Shown piece after piece: positions 36,159-44,385 of a stretch of DNA of 64,000 bases. The translations under genes and the position numbers were made by a program. The notes beneath the pieces are model-generated. The model did no database searches. It worked only from the letters and a program-made list of their open reading frames with translations, and was not told where the DNA came from. The DNA comes from Stieleria neptunia (lineage in GTDB: Bacteria > Planctomycetota > Planctomycetia > Pirellulales > Pirellulaceae). The stretch covers positions 4,526,001 through 4,590,000 of the forward strand of contig NZ_CP037423.1 of the NCBI RefSeq assembly GCF_007754155.1. The letters run 5' to 3'. How positions within the stretch are numbered: the first letter of the stretch is position 1; each line of letters opens with the position of its first letter.

Positions 36159-36500
36159 TCAGGCCGCGACTCGGCGGTTCAGGTTCTGTTCGGCTTGGCC
36201 CTTGGGTTCCTGTTGAAGCTTCTCAAAGGCCAGCAGAACTTCGTGCAAATCGGCATCGATCACGGCCACGTCGTCCGCAAAATCGTCCAGCCAGGCGCTG
36301 TTGCAGCGTTGGGCGCTGAGCAGCAGCCGGGCGAGCAATTTGATCGGGACGGAGCTGGTTTTTTGGGGGCCGGTGCCCGCAATTTGATCCAGTTCACGTA
36401 GCCATCGGGGATCCGATCGGGGTGGTCGGTCGTACTCGGATGGTTCGTCTTCGGACCAGACTCTCCATCCCGCCTGCAATCGCTGATCAAAGTTGCTCAT
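36159..36500 (-). CDS. Small protein upstream of parA, possible ParA partner
   Basis: 113 residues, not recognised. An N-terminal acidic/Trp-containing stretch (GWRVWSEDEPSE) and a Pro/Arg-rich linker (RPPRSDPRW) are followed by a mostly helical half (IKLLARLLLSAQRCNSAWLDDFADDVAVIDADLHE). ATG 36500 is preferred to the TTG three bases before. It is transcribed just ahead of the parA gene and may be its cargo adaptor, by analogy with small partners of other orphan ParA proteins. That is inference from position only. Confidence 0.68.
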   Translation of the reverse strand: MSNFDQRLQAGWRVWSEDEPSEYDRPPRSDPRWLRELDQIAGTGPQKTSSVPIKLLARLLLSAQRCNSAWLDDFADDVAVIDADLHEVLLAFEKLQQEPKGQAEQNLNRRVAA

Positions 36501-36671
36501 CAATTTCTATGGTCGATCGAAATCCAAAGGTTAGTGGCGTCGGCAAACCGACGGGTATGCGTAACCGGTATCGACTTTGACGGCTGGGAAAGTAAAGGCG
36601 AATTGAATGATTTTGCCGGTTATCCCAGTTTCACGGTCGGGGGAGGCGTGTCCGATTCGTCGGCCCCTCAG

Positions 36672-36700
36672 TTGACAGGTCGGGCGTGTGGCGCTATTCT
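36672..36700 (+). promoter_or_regulatory. Sigma70-type promoter TTGACA-N17-TATTCT
   Basis: Consensus -35 TTGACA (36672-36677) and near-consensus -10 TATTCT (36695-36700) at the ideal 17-bp spacing, in the divergent space between the small parA partner gene and the Tex-like gene. It would give a leader of about 205 bases before ATG 36912. The best promoter match in the window. Confidence 0.6.
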
Positions 36701-36911
36701 CGCGCGGCGAACACTGGGGGGGAACTCGTTGTGATTTGAGATTTCACCCGGCTCGCCCCACGTGGGGATTTTTCCGCTGCGGATGTCAAATGCCGATTTC
36801 GGCGTCCGGCAACGCGGCACACCAACGATTCCTGGATCGCCGCCCGTGTTGGTGCTTTGTTGGCACCGTCGTCGTGCGTGGCGTCCGGACCAACACCGAG
36901 ACCGACTGATC

Positions 36912-39900
36912 ATGGCTGTCGATCTAGAAGCAATCGCCCGACGCGGGCGATGCGACGCATCGAGTCTGAAACTTGCCTTGCCGCTGATTGAGCAGGGTTA
37001 CGAAGCACCTTTCTTGGCACGTTACCGTCGCGACGAACTCGGCGGGCTGGACGAGGGGACGCTTTGGAATCTGAAAGCGGCCGTCGACGCGGAGAAGTCG
37101 CTCACCGATTATCGCGACGAGCTGCACGAACTCTGGCAGTCCACCCCGCTGGCCGATCCGGCGATCGGTGACGCGATTCGAAAAAGCGGCTCCAATCGAA
37201 CGCTGCAACGTCTCGGGAAACGGCTACGCCAAGAAACCGCCGCCGGCATCGACAGCGATTCCAATCGCTTGGCCGTGCGGATGCTCAATCCCCAGAAAGG
37301 CGATCCGTCCGATCCTGCCGCGGTCGCCGAAACACTGGAATCGATCTCCGATGCCGCCGCGGCCGTCGAGGGGCTGGCCAAAGCCATCCCCGGCCGACTG
37401 GCCGGGGACCCACGCGTGATCAGCGCCGCGGTGCGCTGGCTGAGCCGGAACGCCAAATTGCATATCTCCGATGTGCACGATCCCCACATCGCGGCGGCGG
37501 AAAAGGAGCAAGCCAAAGCGTCCAAGTCGGACGCCAAAGCCAAGGCCGATGCCAAAACCGTGAAAGCGTCTGAGGCTGCGCCCGAGGCTGCGGCGCCCGC
37601 AACCGAGGCTGCCGCCGCAGAGGCGAAGCCCGCCGAGCCAGCCGGTTCCGAGCCAGCGGCAGCGGAGGCCAAGACCGCGGAGATGCCTGCCGCCGACGCG
37701 ACGGCTCCGCAACCCGGAGCGGCCAGTCCCGCCGAAGCTGCCGCGGCCGCCGATACCGCCGGGGACGCTGATACCGCCGGGGACGCTGATACCGCCGGGG
37801 ACGCTGATACCGCCGGGGACGCTGACACCGCCGGGGACTCCGGTTCGACCGCACCCTCGGCCGATGCGGAAACGCCGTCGGCTGAGTCGGCGCCGGCCGC
37901 CGAGCCCGATGCGACACCGGTTGCTGCGACACCGGCTGCAGAATCGGTGACCGAAACGACCCCGCCGCCCGCAACGACCGACGGCGATGCACCAGCCAGC
38001 GGCGAAGCACCAGCCAGCGGCGAAGCACCAGCCGACGGCGAAACGCAGGCCGATGGCACCGAAGCACCAACCAGCCAGGGCGAACCGGTCCAAGCCGAAG
38101 GCGAACCGTCGGCGCCTGCCGAGAGCAGTACGCCTGCGGAATCGGATCTGCCGGGGTTCAAGCCGGACCCGGAAGAGAAGCCGGCCGGCAAGAAGTCGAA
38201 GGCGAAGGCTTCGACGCCGAAAAAACAGAAAAAAATCTCGCCCCGCCAACGTCGCCGACGATGGTTGGTCAGTGTCCTGAAACCCTTGGAAGGGAAACGG
38301 ATGCCGGCGACCAAGTTGAGCGCGTTTCAAGTCGTCATGCTCGGCCGGGCGCTGCGGAGCCAAGTCGCGGTGTGTGCGTTTGAGTACGACGCGGCGAAGT
38401 TGGTCGGTGAAATCAAACGCGCGGTGATCTCCCTGAACCCGGGGCTCGAATCGGTCTTGGGCGACGTGGTGATGCAACACGAAGCGGACATCCGCGAGGC
38501 CGCCGAGGCGGCTTGGTGGGATGAGCTTCATGAGCGGGCGTCGGCACGGTTGGTCAGCGTCGTGGCGGACCATTTGCGACGTCAGGTCAACCGCGGTCCC
38601 GTCGAAGCTCAGGTCGTGATGTCGATCGATGCCGTCGGGCCGAAGACCGCCGCAACGGCCATCGTCTCGTCCGACGGACGCGTGCTGCACGGCGAAGATC
38701 TGCCCTGTCAGTTGTCCGGCAGTGTGCGTGGACAAACCGTCGCCAAAATGGGCGAACTGATCCATCACTACAACGTCGATCTGGTCGTCGTCAGCAATGG
38801 GCCGGCCCGCCGCGCGTGCTTGATCGCCCTCGGTGATTTGATCGCGCAAAGCCCGGATCATTCGGTTCGCTGGACGGTCGCCGATCGCTCCGGTGCGGAC
38901 ACCTATGCCAGCAGCGACGTGGCCAATTCCGAGATGCGGTCGACGCCGCGGCGGTTCCGCGCCGCAGCCTGGATCGCATTTTCCGTGTTGCATCCGCCCC
39001 AGGCGTACGCAAAAGTTGATCCCTTGCGGCTGCGACTGGCGTCGTTCCAAAGTGAATTGTCCGAAGACGCGTTGTCGATTTCGTTGGGACATATCATGTC
39101 CAGCGGAGCGTCACGCGGCGGTGTCGATAGCAACGCCGCTCCGTTGGGTTGGTTGCAGCAACTGCCCGGCATGAACCCCGACGTGGCACGCTCGTTGATC
39201 ACACGACGCGAACAAGCCCTGCTGCGTTCGCGCCAGGAACTGCTGGAACTGGAAGGATGGGAATCGGTCGTCCAGACCCGTCAGGCGATTCCCTTCCTGC
39301 GGGTGTTTGAAAGCGACGAGGTGCTCGACGGGACGCTGATCCATCCGGACGACTACGGGCTGGCCAAAAAATTGGCGACGGCGCTCGAGATCGAATTGCC
39401 TCCGTCGGCTCCCCCGGGATACGAAGCCCCCAGCTACGAAAAACTGGCCGAACCCAAATTGGTCGATGCGACCGAGCCCAAGCAACCGGCGCCGGTCGAA
39501 GATTTTGATCACGCCGGCGAAAAGGCTGGCGAATTCAAGATCGGTGATGAGACCGACACGGCCGATTCATCCGATCCCGCGGTCGCCGCGGAGTCGGCCG
39601 AGTCCTCCGCCGCGGAAACGCCCGCGGAGAATGTCAGCGAAATCGCGCCCGCGGAACCGGCCGCCGATGCCGAGCCGAGCGCCGAGCCCAGCGCCGATGC
39701 CGCCGCGGCCTCCGATTCGCCGTCAGCGGAGGCTGGCGAGTCCCCCGAGAGTCAGGCCGCTGAGTCCGAGACACCCGGCAGCGAGGGCGCGGGCACGACC
39801 GAGTCGGCCAGTCCCAGCCCTGAGCCGATCAAGCATCCCCTCCCCGAGCGTGCCAAGGTCGACAAGTGCATCAAGGAATGGCAGGTCGGTCGCCATCGTG

Positions 39901-40994
39901 TGAATCAATTGGTCGGATGGTTGTGTGATCCGTTCGGCGAGACCGCGGTCAGCAACGACCCGCCCGGCGTGCTCGACACGATGCCCACGCTGAAGACGCT
40001 CACTCCCGGAGACCAGGTCGTCGGCGTCGTCGTCGGGGTGATGAGTTTTGGCGTGTTTGTCGAATTGGCTCCCGATTGCAGCGGACTGATTCACGTCAGT
40101 CGCTTGAGCGACGGATACGTAGAAGATCTCAACGAGGCGATTCAGGTCGGCGATGTGGTCACCGCGTGGGTCACCGGCATCGACGAAAAACGACGCCGCG
40201 TCGGTTTGAGTGCACTTTCGCCCCAGCAGGAAGAGCGGCTGGAGAAGGAGCGGCACAATCGCGAGGCGAGCGGAGGTCGTGGCGGTTACCGACGTGATTC
40301 CCGATCGGGCGGCGGTCAGGGACGGCAAGGTGCCGGGCGCTCCGGCGGCGGTCAAGGTCAACGCAGCGGCCAACCCCAACCGGCCGGTCAGGGTGCCGGC
40401 GCGGCACGCGGCGATCAAGCCGCAGGCGGACGCGGCGGACAAGCTCGTGGCGGAGGTCAGGGACGTGGCGGCCAGGGTCGCGGCGGACAGGGTCGCGGCG
40501 GACAGGGCCGTGGAGGCCAAGGACGCGGCGGACAGGGACGCGGAGGACGTGGCGGTCAAGGTGGCCGCGGTGGTCGTGATTCGCGAAAACCTCGCCAGCC
40601 CGAATCCTATCGTGTGGTCGCCAAGCCCGAAGAAAAACCGCTCACCGATGCCATGCAAAAGGGAGACGAACCGCTGCGTTCGTTCGGTGATCTGTTGCAG
40701 TTTTATTCCAAACAGGAAGACGCGCCCGCGGCAAAGGAGTCCAAGCCCAAGCCCAAGTCCGACAGCAGCAAATCAGACAGCACGAAAACTGGGGCTGCCC
40801 AGGCGGAACCGGCCGCAACAGAACCCGCCAAACCCGCCGAGCCGGTGGCGGCGGCCGAGCCGGCTGCGGCGCCAGCTCAAGCGGCGCCAGTTCAAGCGGC
40901 CGTCGGCGGTGAAGCCGCCCAGGGCGACTCCGCGGGCCAAAGTGCCGGCCCCAGCGATGCGGGGTCCGACAAGCCAACGGAGGCGTCGGAATGA
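36912..40994 (+). CDS. Giant Tex-like RNA-binding protein with low-complexity inserts and RGG tail
   Basis: 1360 residues, against about 770 for ordinary Tex (YhgF). N-terminal Tex domain (1-190; APFLARYRRDELGGLDE). First low-complexity insert of Ala/Glu/Thr repeats (about 194-453). Conserved core resumes at 455 and includes the YqgF RNase H-like domain (about 561-690; VVMSIDAVGPK, VVVSNGPARR, ADRSGADTYAS) and HhH region (about 722-823; WLQQLPGMNPDVARSL). A second insert lies at about 876-973, an S1 domain at about 1033-1103 (GVVVGVMSFGVFVELAPDCSGLIHVSRLSDG), an Arg-Gly-Gly/Gln-rich segment at about 1118-1226, and a low-complexity acidic tail. Tex proteins associate with transcription complexes and RNA. 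GTG 36762 would add 50 unrelated residues. The downstream gene overlaps by four bases. Confidence 0.88.
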   Translation: MAVDLEAIARRGRCDASSLKLALPLIEQGYEAPFLARYRRDELGGLDEGTLWNLKAAVDAEKSLTDYRDELHELWQSTPLADPAIGDAIRKSGSNRTLQRLGKRLRQETAAGIDSDSNRLAVRMLNPQKGDPSDPAAVAETLESISDAAAAVEGLAKAIPGRLAGDPRVISAAVRWLSRNAKLHISDVHDPHIAAAEKEQAKASKSDAKAKADAKTVKASEAAPEAAAPATEAAAAEAKPAEPAGSEPAAAEAKTAEMPAADATAPQPGAASPAEAAAAADTAGDADTAGDADTAGDADTAGDADTAGDSGSTAPSADAETPSAESAPAAEPDATPVAATPAAESVTETTPPPATTDGDAPASGEAPASGEAPADGETQADGTEAPTSQGEPVQAEGEPSAPAESSTPAESDLPGFKPDPEEKPAGKKSKAKASTPKKQKKISPRQRRRRWLVSVLKPLEGKRMPATKLSAFQVVMLGRALRSQVAVCAFEYDAAKLVGEIKRAVISLNPGLESVLGDVVMQHEADIREAAEAAWWDELHERASARLVSVVADHLRRQVNRGPVEAQVVMSIDAVGPKTAATAIVSSDGRVLHGEDLPCQLSGSVRGQTVAKMGELIHHYNVDLVVVSNGPARRACLIALGDLIAQSPDHSVRWTVADRSGADTYASSDVANSEMRSTPRRFRAAAWIAFSVLHPPQAYAKVDPLRLRLASFQSELSEDALSISLGHIMSSGASRGGVDSNAAPLGWLQQLPGMNPDVARSLITRREQALLRSRQELLELEGWESVVQTRQAIPFLRVFESDEVLDGTLIHPDDYGLAKKLATALEIELPPSAPPGYEAPSYEKLAEPKLVDATEPKQPAPVEDFDHAGEKAGEFKIGDETDTADSSDPAVAAESAESSAAETPAENVSEIAPAEPAADAEPSAEPSADAAAASDSPSAEAGESPESQAAESETPGSEGAGTTESASPSPEPIKHPLPERAKVDKCIKEWQVGRHRVNQLVGWLCDPFGETAVSNDPPGVLDTMPTLKTLTPGDQVVGVVVGVMSFGVFVELAPDCSGLIHVSRLSDGYVEDLNEAIQVGDVVTAWVTGIDEKRRRVGLSALSPQQEERLEKERHNREASGGRGGYRRDSRSGGGQGRQGAGRSGGGQGQRSGQPQPAGQGAGAARGDQAAGGRGGQARGGGQGRGGQGRGGQGRGGQGRGGQGRGGQGRGGRGGQGGRGGRDSRKPRQPESYRVVAKPEEKPLTDAMQKGDEPLRSFGDLLQFYSKQEDAPAAKESKPKPKSDSSKSDSTKTGAAQAEPAATEPAKPAEPVAAAEPAAAPAQAAPVQAAVGGEAAQGDSAGQSAGPSDAGSDKPTEASE
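37752..37841 (+). repeat. Five in-frame copies of an 18-bp unit in the Tex-like gene
   Basis: GATACCGCCGGGGACGCT repeated five times (last copy slightly changed), encoding DTAGDA. A second in-frame 18-bp array (GCACCAGCCAGCGGCGAA) occurs at about 37988-38041 and a 15-bp RGGQG-type array at about 40440-40560. All preserve the frame, so length can vary without frameshift. Confidence 0.85.
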
Positions 40995-41482
40995 AGGATG
41001 ATTTTCAATCCCGTCTGGAATCGGCGATTCAGCGGGGCCAGCGGCGACGCGATCATTCGGTCAGCGAAGCGAAACGCAAGGAGTTGTCCGAGGAGGAGCT
41101 GAAGCGGCTGCACACCTCCTATCGGCTCTCGCTGTCCGAGCGAATCGAAGCCAAGGTGCGGAGCATCATCGACGCCTTTCCGGGGTTTCGCCAGGAAGCG
41201 CTGTTCGGCGAAGTCGGTTGGGGAACGGCTTGTTATCGCGATGACTTGCGAATCAAGAGTGGACGTCGATCCAACGCCTACAGTCGATTCGAAATGGTCA
41301 TCCGCCCCTACAGCGATCTCCGGGTGTTGGATCTGAAGGGCAAGGCGACCGCTGAAAACCGTGAGATCTTCAATCGGTCCCTGTTCCGCAACATTGAGGA
41401 AGTCGATGTGGAGGAGTTCGAGGACGTGATCGATGCGTGGACGATCGAATATGCCGAGCAATACGCGGCCAGGTCGGCGTAG
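40991..41482 (+). CDS. Hypothetical protein coupled to the Tex-like gene
   Basis: 163 residues, not recognised. A charged N-terminal helix region (FQSRLESAIQRGQRRRDH, KRKELSEEELKRLH) is followed by a folded alpha/beta part with WGTACYRDD, FEMVIRPYS and an acidic end (EEVDVEEFEDVIDAW). No signal or membrane segment. The ATG overlaps the Tex-like stop by four bases, so the two are translationally coupled and probably act together, perhaps on RNA or nucleic acid. Function unknown. Confidence 0.8.
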   Translation: MKDDFQSRLESAIQRGQRRRDHSVSEAKRKELSEEELKRLHTSYRLSLSERIEAKVRSIIDAFPGFRQEALFGEVGWGTACYRDDLRIKSGRRSNAYSRFEMVIRPYSDLRVLDLKGKATAENREIFNRSLFRNIEEVDVEEFEDVIDAWTIEYAEQYAARSA

Positions 41483-41491
41483 GGCGAAATG

Positions 41492-41519
41492 AAGTTCCAA
41501 GTTCCAAGTTCCAAGTTCC
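41492..41519 (+). repeat. Four tandem copies of AAGTTCC
   Basis: A perfect 7-bp microsatellite at 41492-41519 in the 60-base gap between the 163-residue gene and the VOC gene. Similar 7-bp arrays are seen at 42025-42045 (AACTGCC). It could be read through as an in-frame leader of the VOC gene but the translation is low quality. Confidence 0.85.
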
Positions 41520-41543
41520 AGGATCCAGATTCCAAGTATCAAG

Positions 41544-41912
41544 TTGAACGTTCATCAACTCAATCACGTGGCACTGCATGTCGCCGATGTCCCGGTCAGC
41601 GTGGCGTTTTATCGCGATGTGTTGTGTTTGCCGGCGATGGAACGCCCGGCGTTCGATTTTCCCGGTGCCTGGTTTCGCTTGGGTGTCGATCAAGAACTGC
41701 ATTTGATCGGCGACCGCGATCAGCCGGTGCATTCTAGCCATCGGGGCACACACTTGGCGCTCATCGTCGATGATCTGGATGAATGGGAAAAACACCTCGA
41801 TGCCCATCAGGCGACCCGGCTTCCCCGCCGCATCCGCCCCGATGGTGCCCAGCAGACCTTTGTCCAAGACCCCGACGGACACTGGATCGAACTCTGTGTC
41901 CCGGAGAAATAG
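41544..41912 (+). CDS. VOC-family (glyoxalase/dioxygenase fold) protein
   Basis: 122 residues, one vicinal-oxygen-chelate domain built of two beta-alpha-beta-beta-beta units. Metal-binding candidates: His in LNHVALHV, Glu in ELHLIG, His in GTHLALIV and Glu in WIELCVPE. The family includes glyoxalase I and antibiotic-resistance binding proteins. No closer assignment is possible. Start TTG 41544 gives the usual N-terminus QLNHVALHVADV. No ATG is suitably placed, and upstream ATG 41489 belongs to another frame. Cytoplasmic. Confidence 0.85.
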   Translation: MNVHQLNHVALHVADVPVSVAFYRDVLCLPAMERPAFDFPGAWFRLGVDQELHLIGDRDQPVHSSHRGTHLALIVDDLDEWEKHLDAHQATRLPRRIRPDGAQQTFVQDPDGHWIELCVPEK

Positions 41913-42024
41913 TTCCAGGTGTGTCGGCGGTTGACAGAAAAATGGCGGGCAGAAAAAGGGACGGTGGAAAACGAGAAGCAGAAAGAAAATGGGTGACAAG
42001 AAAGTAGGGGGCGCCCATTCTAAA

Positions 42025-42045
42025 AACTGCCAACTGCCAACTGCC
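42025..42045 (+). repeat. Three tandem copies of AACTGCC
   Basis: Perfect 7-bp tandem array (plus a partial fourth copy) immediately downstream of the ankyrin gene stop on the opposite strand and about 110 bases after the VOC stop. Of the same kind as the AAGTTCC array at 41492. Confidence 0.85.
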
Positions 42046-42055
42046 AACTTCTTAC

Positions 42056-42676
42056 CTAAAACGCTTCCAACCGTTCGGCCAGTTTGGTGTGTCCGTGTTG
42101 TCTGGCGAAGTAGGCGGCGGATTCACCGTCGATGTCGACCATCTCTTTCTTCGCGCCTCGCTTGAGCAACACCTCCACGACTTCGGCTTGTCCTTCGGCG
42201 GCGGCCATCATTAGCGCGGTCCAGTGTTCGCCGTTGTCGACGGCGTTGATGTCCGCGCCGGCGTCCAGCAGGATTTCGACGGTGGTCGGTGCGGGGCCGC
42301 TGGCGGCGTGAATCAGCGGGGTCATTCCGTTGCGATCGCGTGAGTCGACCGTCGCGTTGTGCTTGAGCAGCAATTTGACGACGGCGTCGTGTCCGTTGTA
42401 AGCGGCCATGGAGAGTGGCGTCTGCCCGTTGGAATCCGCTTCGTTGACATCCATGCCGCTTTCCAGGCACAGTTCGACGACGCGAAGTTTGCCGTCGTGG
42501 GCGGCCAACCGGAACGCTTCGGGGCTGTACAGCGCATCCGTTGCGGTCTCCGATTCGGGGGCAGCGTCGGTGCCGGAATCCGACGTTTCAGCGGTGCAGC
42601 CGACCGTCAACAGCAGGGCGACGAGCCAGAGTGTGGTGGCCAGGACGTGGGGACAAGAGGTCAATCGGGTGGGCAT
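42056..42676 (-). CDS. Ankyrin-repeat lipoprotein
   Basis: 206 residues. Signal peptide with lipobox LLLTVGC (Cys about 27), so probably a membrane-anchored lipoprotein. After a Ser/Thr/Glu-rich linker there are about four or five ankyrin repeats (FRLAAHDGKLRVVELCLESGMDVNE, NGQTPLSMAAYNGHDAVVKLL, and similar to WTALMMAAAEGQAEVV), a protein-protein interaction fold. Transcribed alone, opposite in strand to the neighbouring genes. ATG 42676 fits. The partner protein is unknown. Confidence 0.86.
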   Translation of the reverse strand: MPTRLTSCPHVLATTLWLVALLLTVGCTAETSDSGTDAAPESETATDALYSPEAFRLAAHDGKLRVVELCLESGMDVNEADSNGQTPLSMAAYNGHDAVVKLLLKHNATVDSRDRNGMTPLIHAASGPAPTTVEILLDAGADINAVDNGEHWTALMMAAAEGQAEVVEVLLKRGAKKEMVDIDGESAAYFARQHGHTKLAERLEAF

Positions 42677-42813
42677 GATGAGCTGTCGAAAACGGGCGTT
42701 GGGGTGATGTGACCGGTTGTGTCAACGGAGTCGCGATCCTGTTGGTGGTCACGGAGGCGAACACGGCTCCGCGGTCTGCAGTATCTCACATTTCTTCACG
42801 GAGGAGCGATCCG

Positions 42814-43203
42814 GTGGCAAAGTTTTACGTTCAATGTGGTCAGACGGAACTGGTACTCAACAGCGACGCGGCGGATTCGGCGGCTTTGGCGATGATCGAT
42901 CGCATTCTGGGGCCGCATTTGTGGATTTACGATGATCCCGGTCTGAGCGAATTGGAGTGTTGTCAGCATTTGATGTTGGAGGCGTTGCTGCACCTTCCCA
43001 CCGAGATTTCGGTCAGCGAGCAAGGATTTGACCGCGACGACGCCAAGAAGCTATCGGTCCCGGAAACGATTCACTGCTGGCATGCGTTGATGATCGGCAT
43101 GCGTCGCTTGTTCAGCGAGGCCGGGTTGGACCGCAGCGTCGCGGTGCTGGCCGGGGCCCACGCGATCGATCGCGTCGTCTCGATGCCTCGGTTGCCCCGC
43201 TAG
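42814..43203 (+). CDS. Hypothetical protein, 129 residues
   Basis: 129 residues, not recognised. KFYVQCGQTELVLNSDAADSAALAMIDRIL begins with a short beta element and then is largely helical, with a Cys-containing EL-ECCQHLMLEALLHLP segment and ending MPRLPR. No signal or membrane segment. The chosen start is GTG 42814, preceded by GGAGGAG at 42800-42806, one of the few clear Shine-Dalgarno sequences in the window. An upstream frame from 42709 would add 35 poor-quality residues. Followed by a strong hairpin. Confidence 0.65.
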   Translation: MAKFYVQCGQTELVLNSDAADSAALAMIDRILGPHLWIYDDPGLSELECCQHLMLEALLHLPTEISVSEQGFDRDDAKKLSVPETIHCWHALMIGMRRLFSEAGLDRSVAVLAGAHAIDRVVSMPRLPR

Positions 43204-43205
43204 GC

Positions 43206-43234
43206 AACGCTGCGAAGCAATGCTTCACAGCGTT
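43206..43234 (+). terminator. 12-of-13-pair hairpin just after the 129-residue gene
   Basis: AACGCTGCGAAGC (43206-43218) pairs with GCTTCACAGCGTT (43222-43234), loop AAT, one mismatch. It begins 3 bases after the stop. The arm AACGCTG(T/C)GAAGC is the same unit as at 21414 and 3202, so the hairpin is a complete, compact version of that repeat serving as a possible terminator. Confidence 0.6.
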
Positions 43235-43369
43235 ATCCGCTCGGGTTGGGGGCGACCGCTCGCGGGGCTGGAACCGGCGTGCTACCTTGGCGGATGTCGG
43301 GTCGATCGTGCGAACCCCGGGATCGGCCCTGTTTGCTTCATGCCAAGAACAAGACTGCGGAGTAATCCC

Positions 43370-43585
43370 GTGCAGCAGGTCAAGATTTTCAAGTCCGTCG
43401 ATACCGAACTGGATGACTTGGAAAAACAAATCAACCGGTTCATCCGAAAGAATAACGTGCGGGTGTTGTCGATCTCGGGTAATCATTCGGCGTCGATGGA
43501 TACCGGGGGAGGTCCGATGAACACGTTTTCCGGCGGCGATGTGACCGTGATCATGTTGTTCGAAATTGAATCCCCCAGTCGGTGA
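43370..43585 (+). CDS. Small protein, 71 residues
   Basis: 71 residues, not recognised: an amphipathic start (VDTELDDLEKQINRFIRKNN), then VRVLSISGNHSA and a Gly-rich TGGGPMNTFSGGDVTVIMLFEIE strand-like end. Start GTG 43370 has GGAG seven bases upstream. ATG 43340 in frame is an alternative that would add ten residues. It lies 41 bases before the ABC ATPase gene and could belong to the same transcript. Confidence 0.55.
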   Translation: MQQVKIFKSVDTELDDLEKQINRFIRKNNVRVLSISGNHSASMDTGGGPMNTFSGGDVTVIMLFEIESPSR

Positions 43586-43626
43586 TTCGGTAGCGTTGTA
43601 TTGGACCATGCACCCGGCGGCCGACC

Positions 43627-44385
43627 ATGATCGAAGTCGAAGCGTTCGTCAAACGTTATGGTGAGTTCGTCGCCGTGGCCGGTGCATCGTTCGCGATCCC
43701 GGCGGGTTCGGTCGCGGCGCTGGTCGGTCCCAACGGCGCCGGCAAAACGACCACGATTCGAACCTTGTGTGGGATTCTTCGGCCGACCGCAGGGCGAATG
43801 CGGGTGGCCGGTGCCGATCTGGCGGTCGATCCGATTTTGGTCAAACAACGCACGGCCTATGTTCCCGACGACCCGCCGCTGTTTGACACGTTGACGGTCC
43901 AAGAACACTTGCAATTCATCGCGTCGGCGTACCGATTGACCGACTGGCAAGACGACGCCGATGAACTGCTCGGTCGGTTCACCTTGGACGAAAAGAAGAA
44001 CACGTTGGCGTCGGAGTTGTCGCGGGGGATGCGGCAAAAGGTGGCGATTGCGTGCGCGTATCTACGCCGGCCGGACGTCTTGCTGTTGGACGAACCGATG
44101 ACGGGGCTGGATCCGCCCAGCATTCGCACGTTGAAGGAAACGATTCGAGAACAGTCGCAGCGGGGGGCGACGGTTTTGGTCAGTTCACATCTGCTGTCCC
44201 TGGTCGATGACCTGTGCGATTTCTTGGTCTTGATTCGACAAGGCAAGGTGTTGTTTAGCGGTCCGCTCGGCGAGGCGCGCGAGCGGTTCGGCGGCGCCAG
44301 TGGTTCGTTGGAAGAAGTGTTCTTTCGGTTGACCGGTCAAGCGGAAGAACTCGGCGATCAAGATCTTGCGGTGAGCGATGATTGA
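43627..44385 (+). CDS. ABC transporter ATP-binding protein
   Basis: 252 residues, a complete nucleotide-binding domain of the ABC-2/drug-export type: Walker A GPNGAGKTTT (about 38), Q-loop region TAYVPDDPPLF, signature LSRGMRQK, Walker B VLLLDEPMTGLD, D-loop and H-loop (VSSHLLS). All catalytic residues are present. Its stop overlaps the following permease gene by eight bases, so the two form an ABC exporter pair. It lies directly upstream of the export cluster with the catalytically dead ABC protein and could conceivably energise it. Cytoplasmic, membrane associated through the permease. Confidence 0.93.
   Translation: MIEVEAFVKRYGEFVAVAGASFAIPAGSVAALVGPNGAGKTTTIRTLCGILRPTAGRMRVAGADLAVDPILVKQRTAYVPDDPPLFDTLTVQEHLQFIASAYRLTDWQDDADELLGRFTLDEKKNTLASELSRGMRQKVAIACAYLRRPDVLLLDEPMTGLDPPSIRTLKETIREQSQRGATVLVSSHLLSLVDDLCDFLVLIRQGKVLFSGPLGEARERFGGASGSLEEVFFRLTGQAEELGDQDLAVSDD

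Noticed and set aside
37224..39092. Antisense frame of about 620 codons inside the Tex-like gene
   Set aside because: Composition is a Gly/Arg-rich mirror of the Ala/Glu repeats. No motif, while the plus strand contains clear Tex and YqgF motifs.
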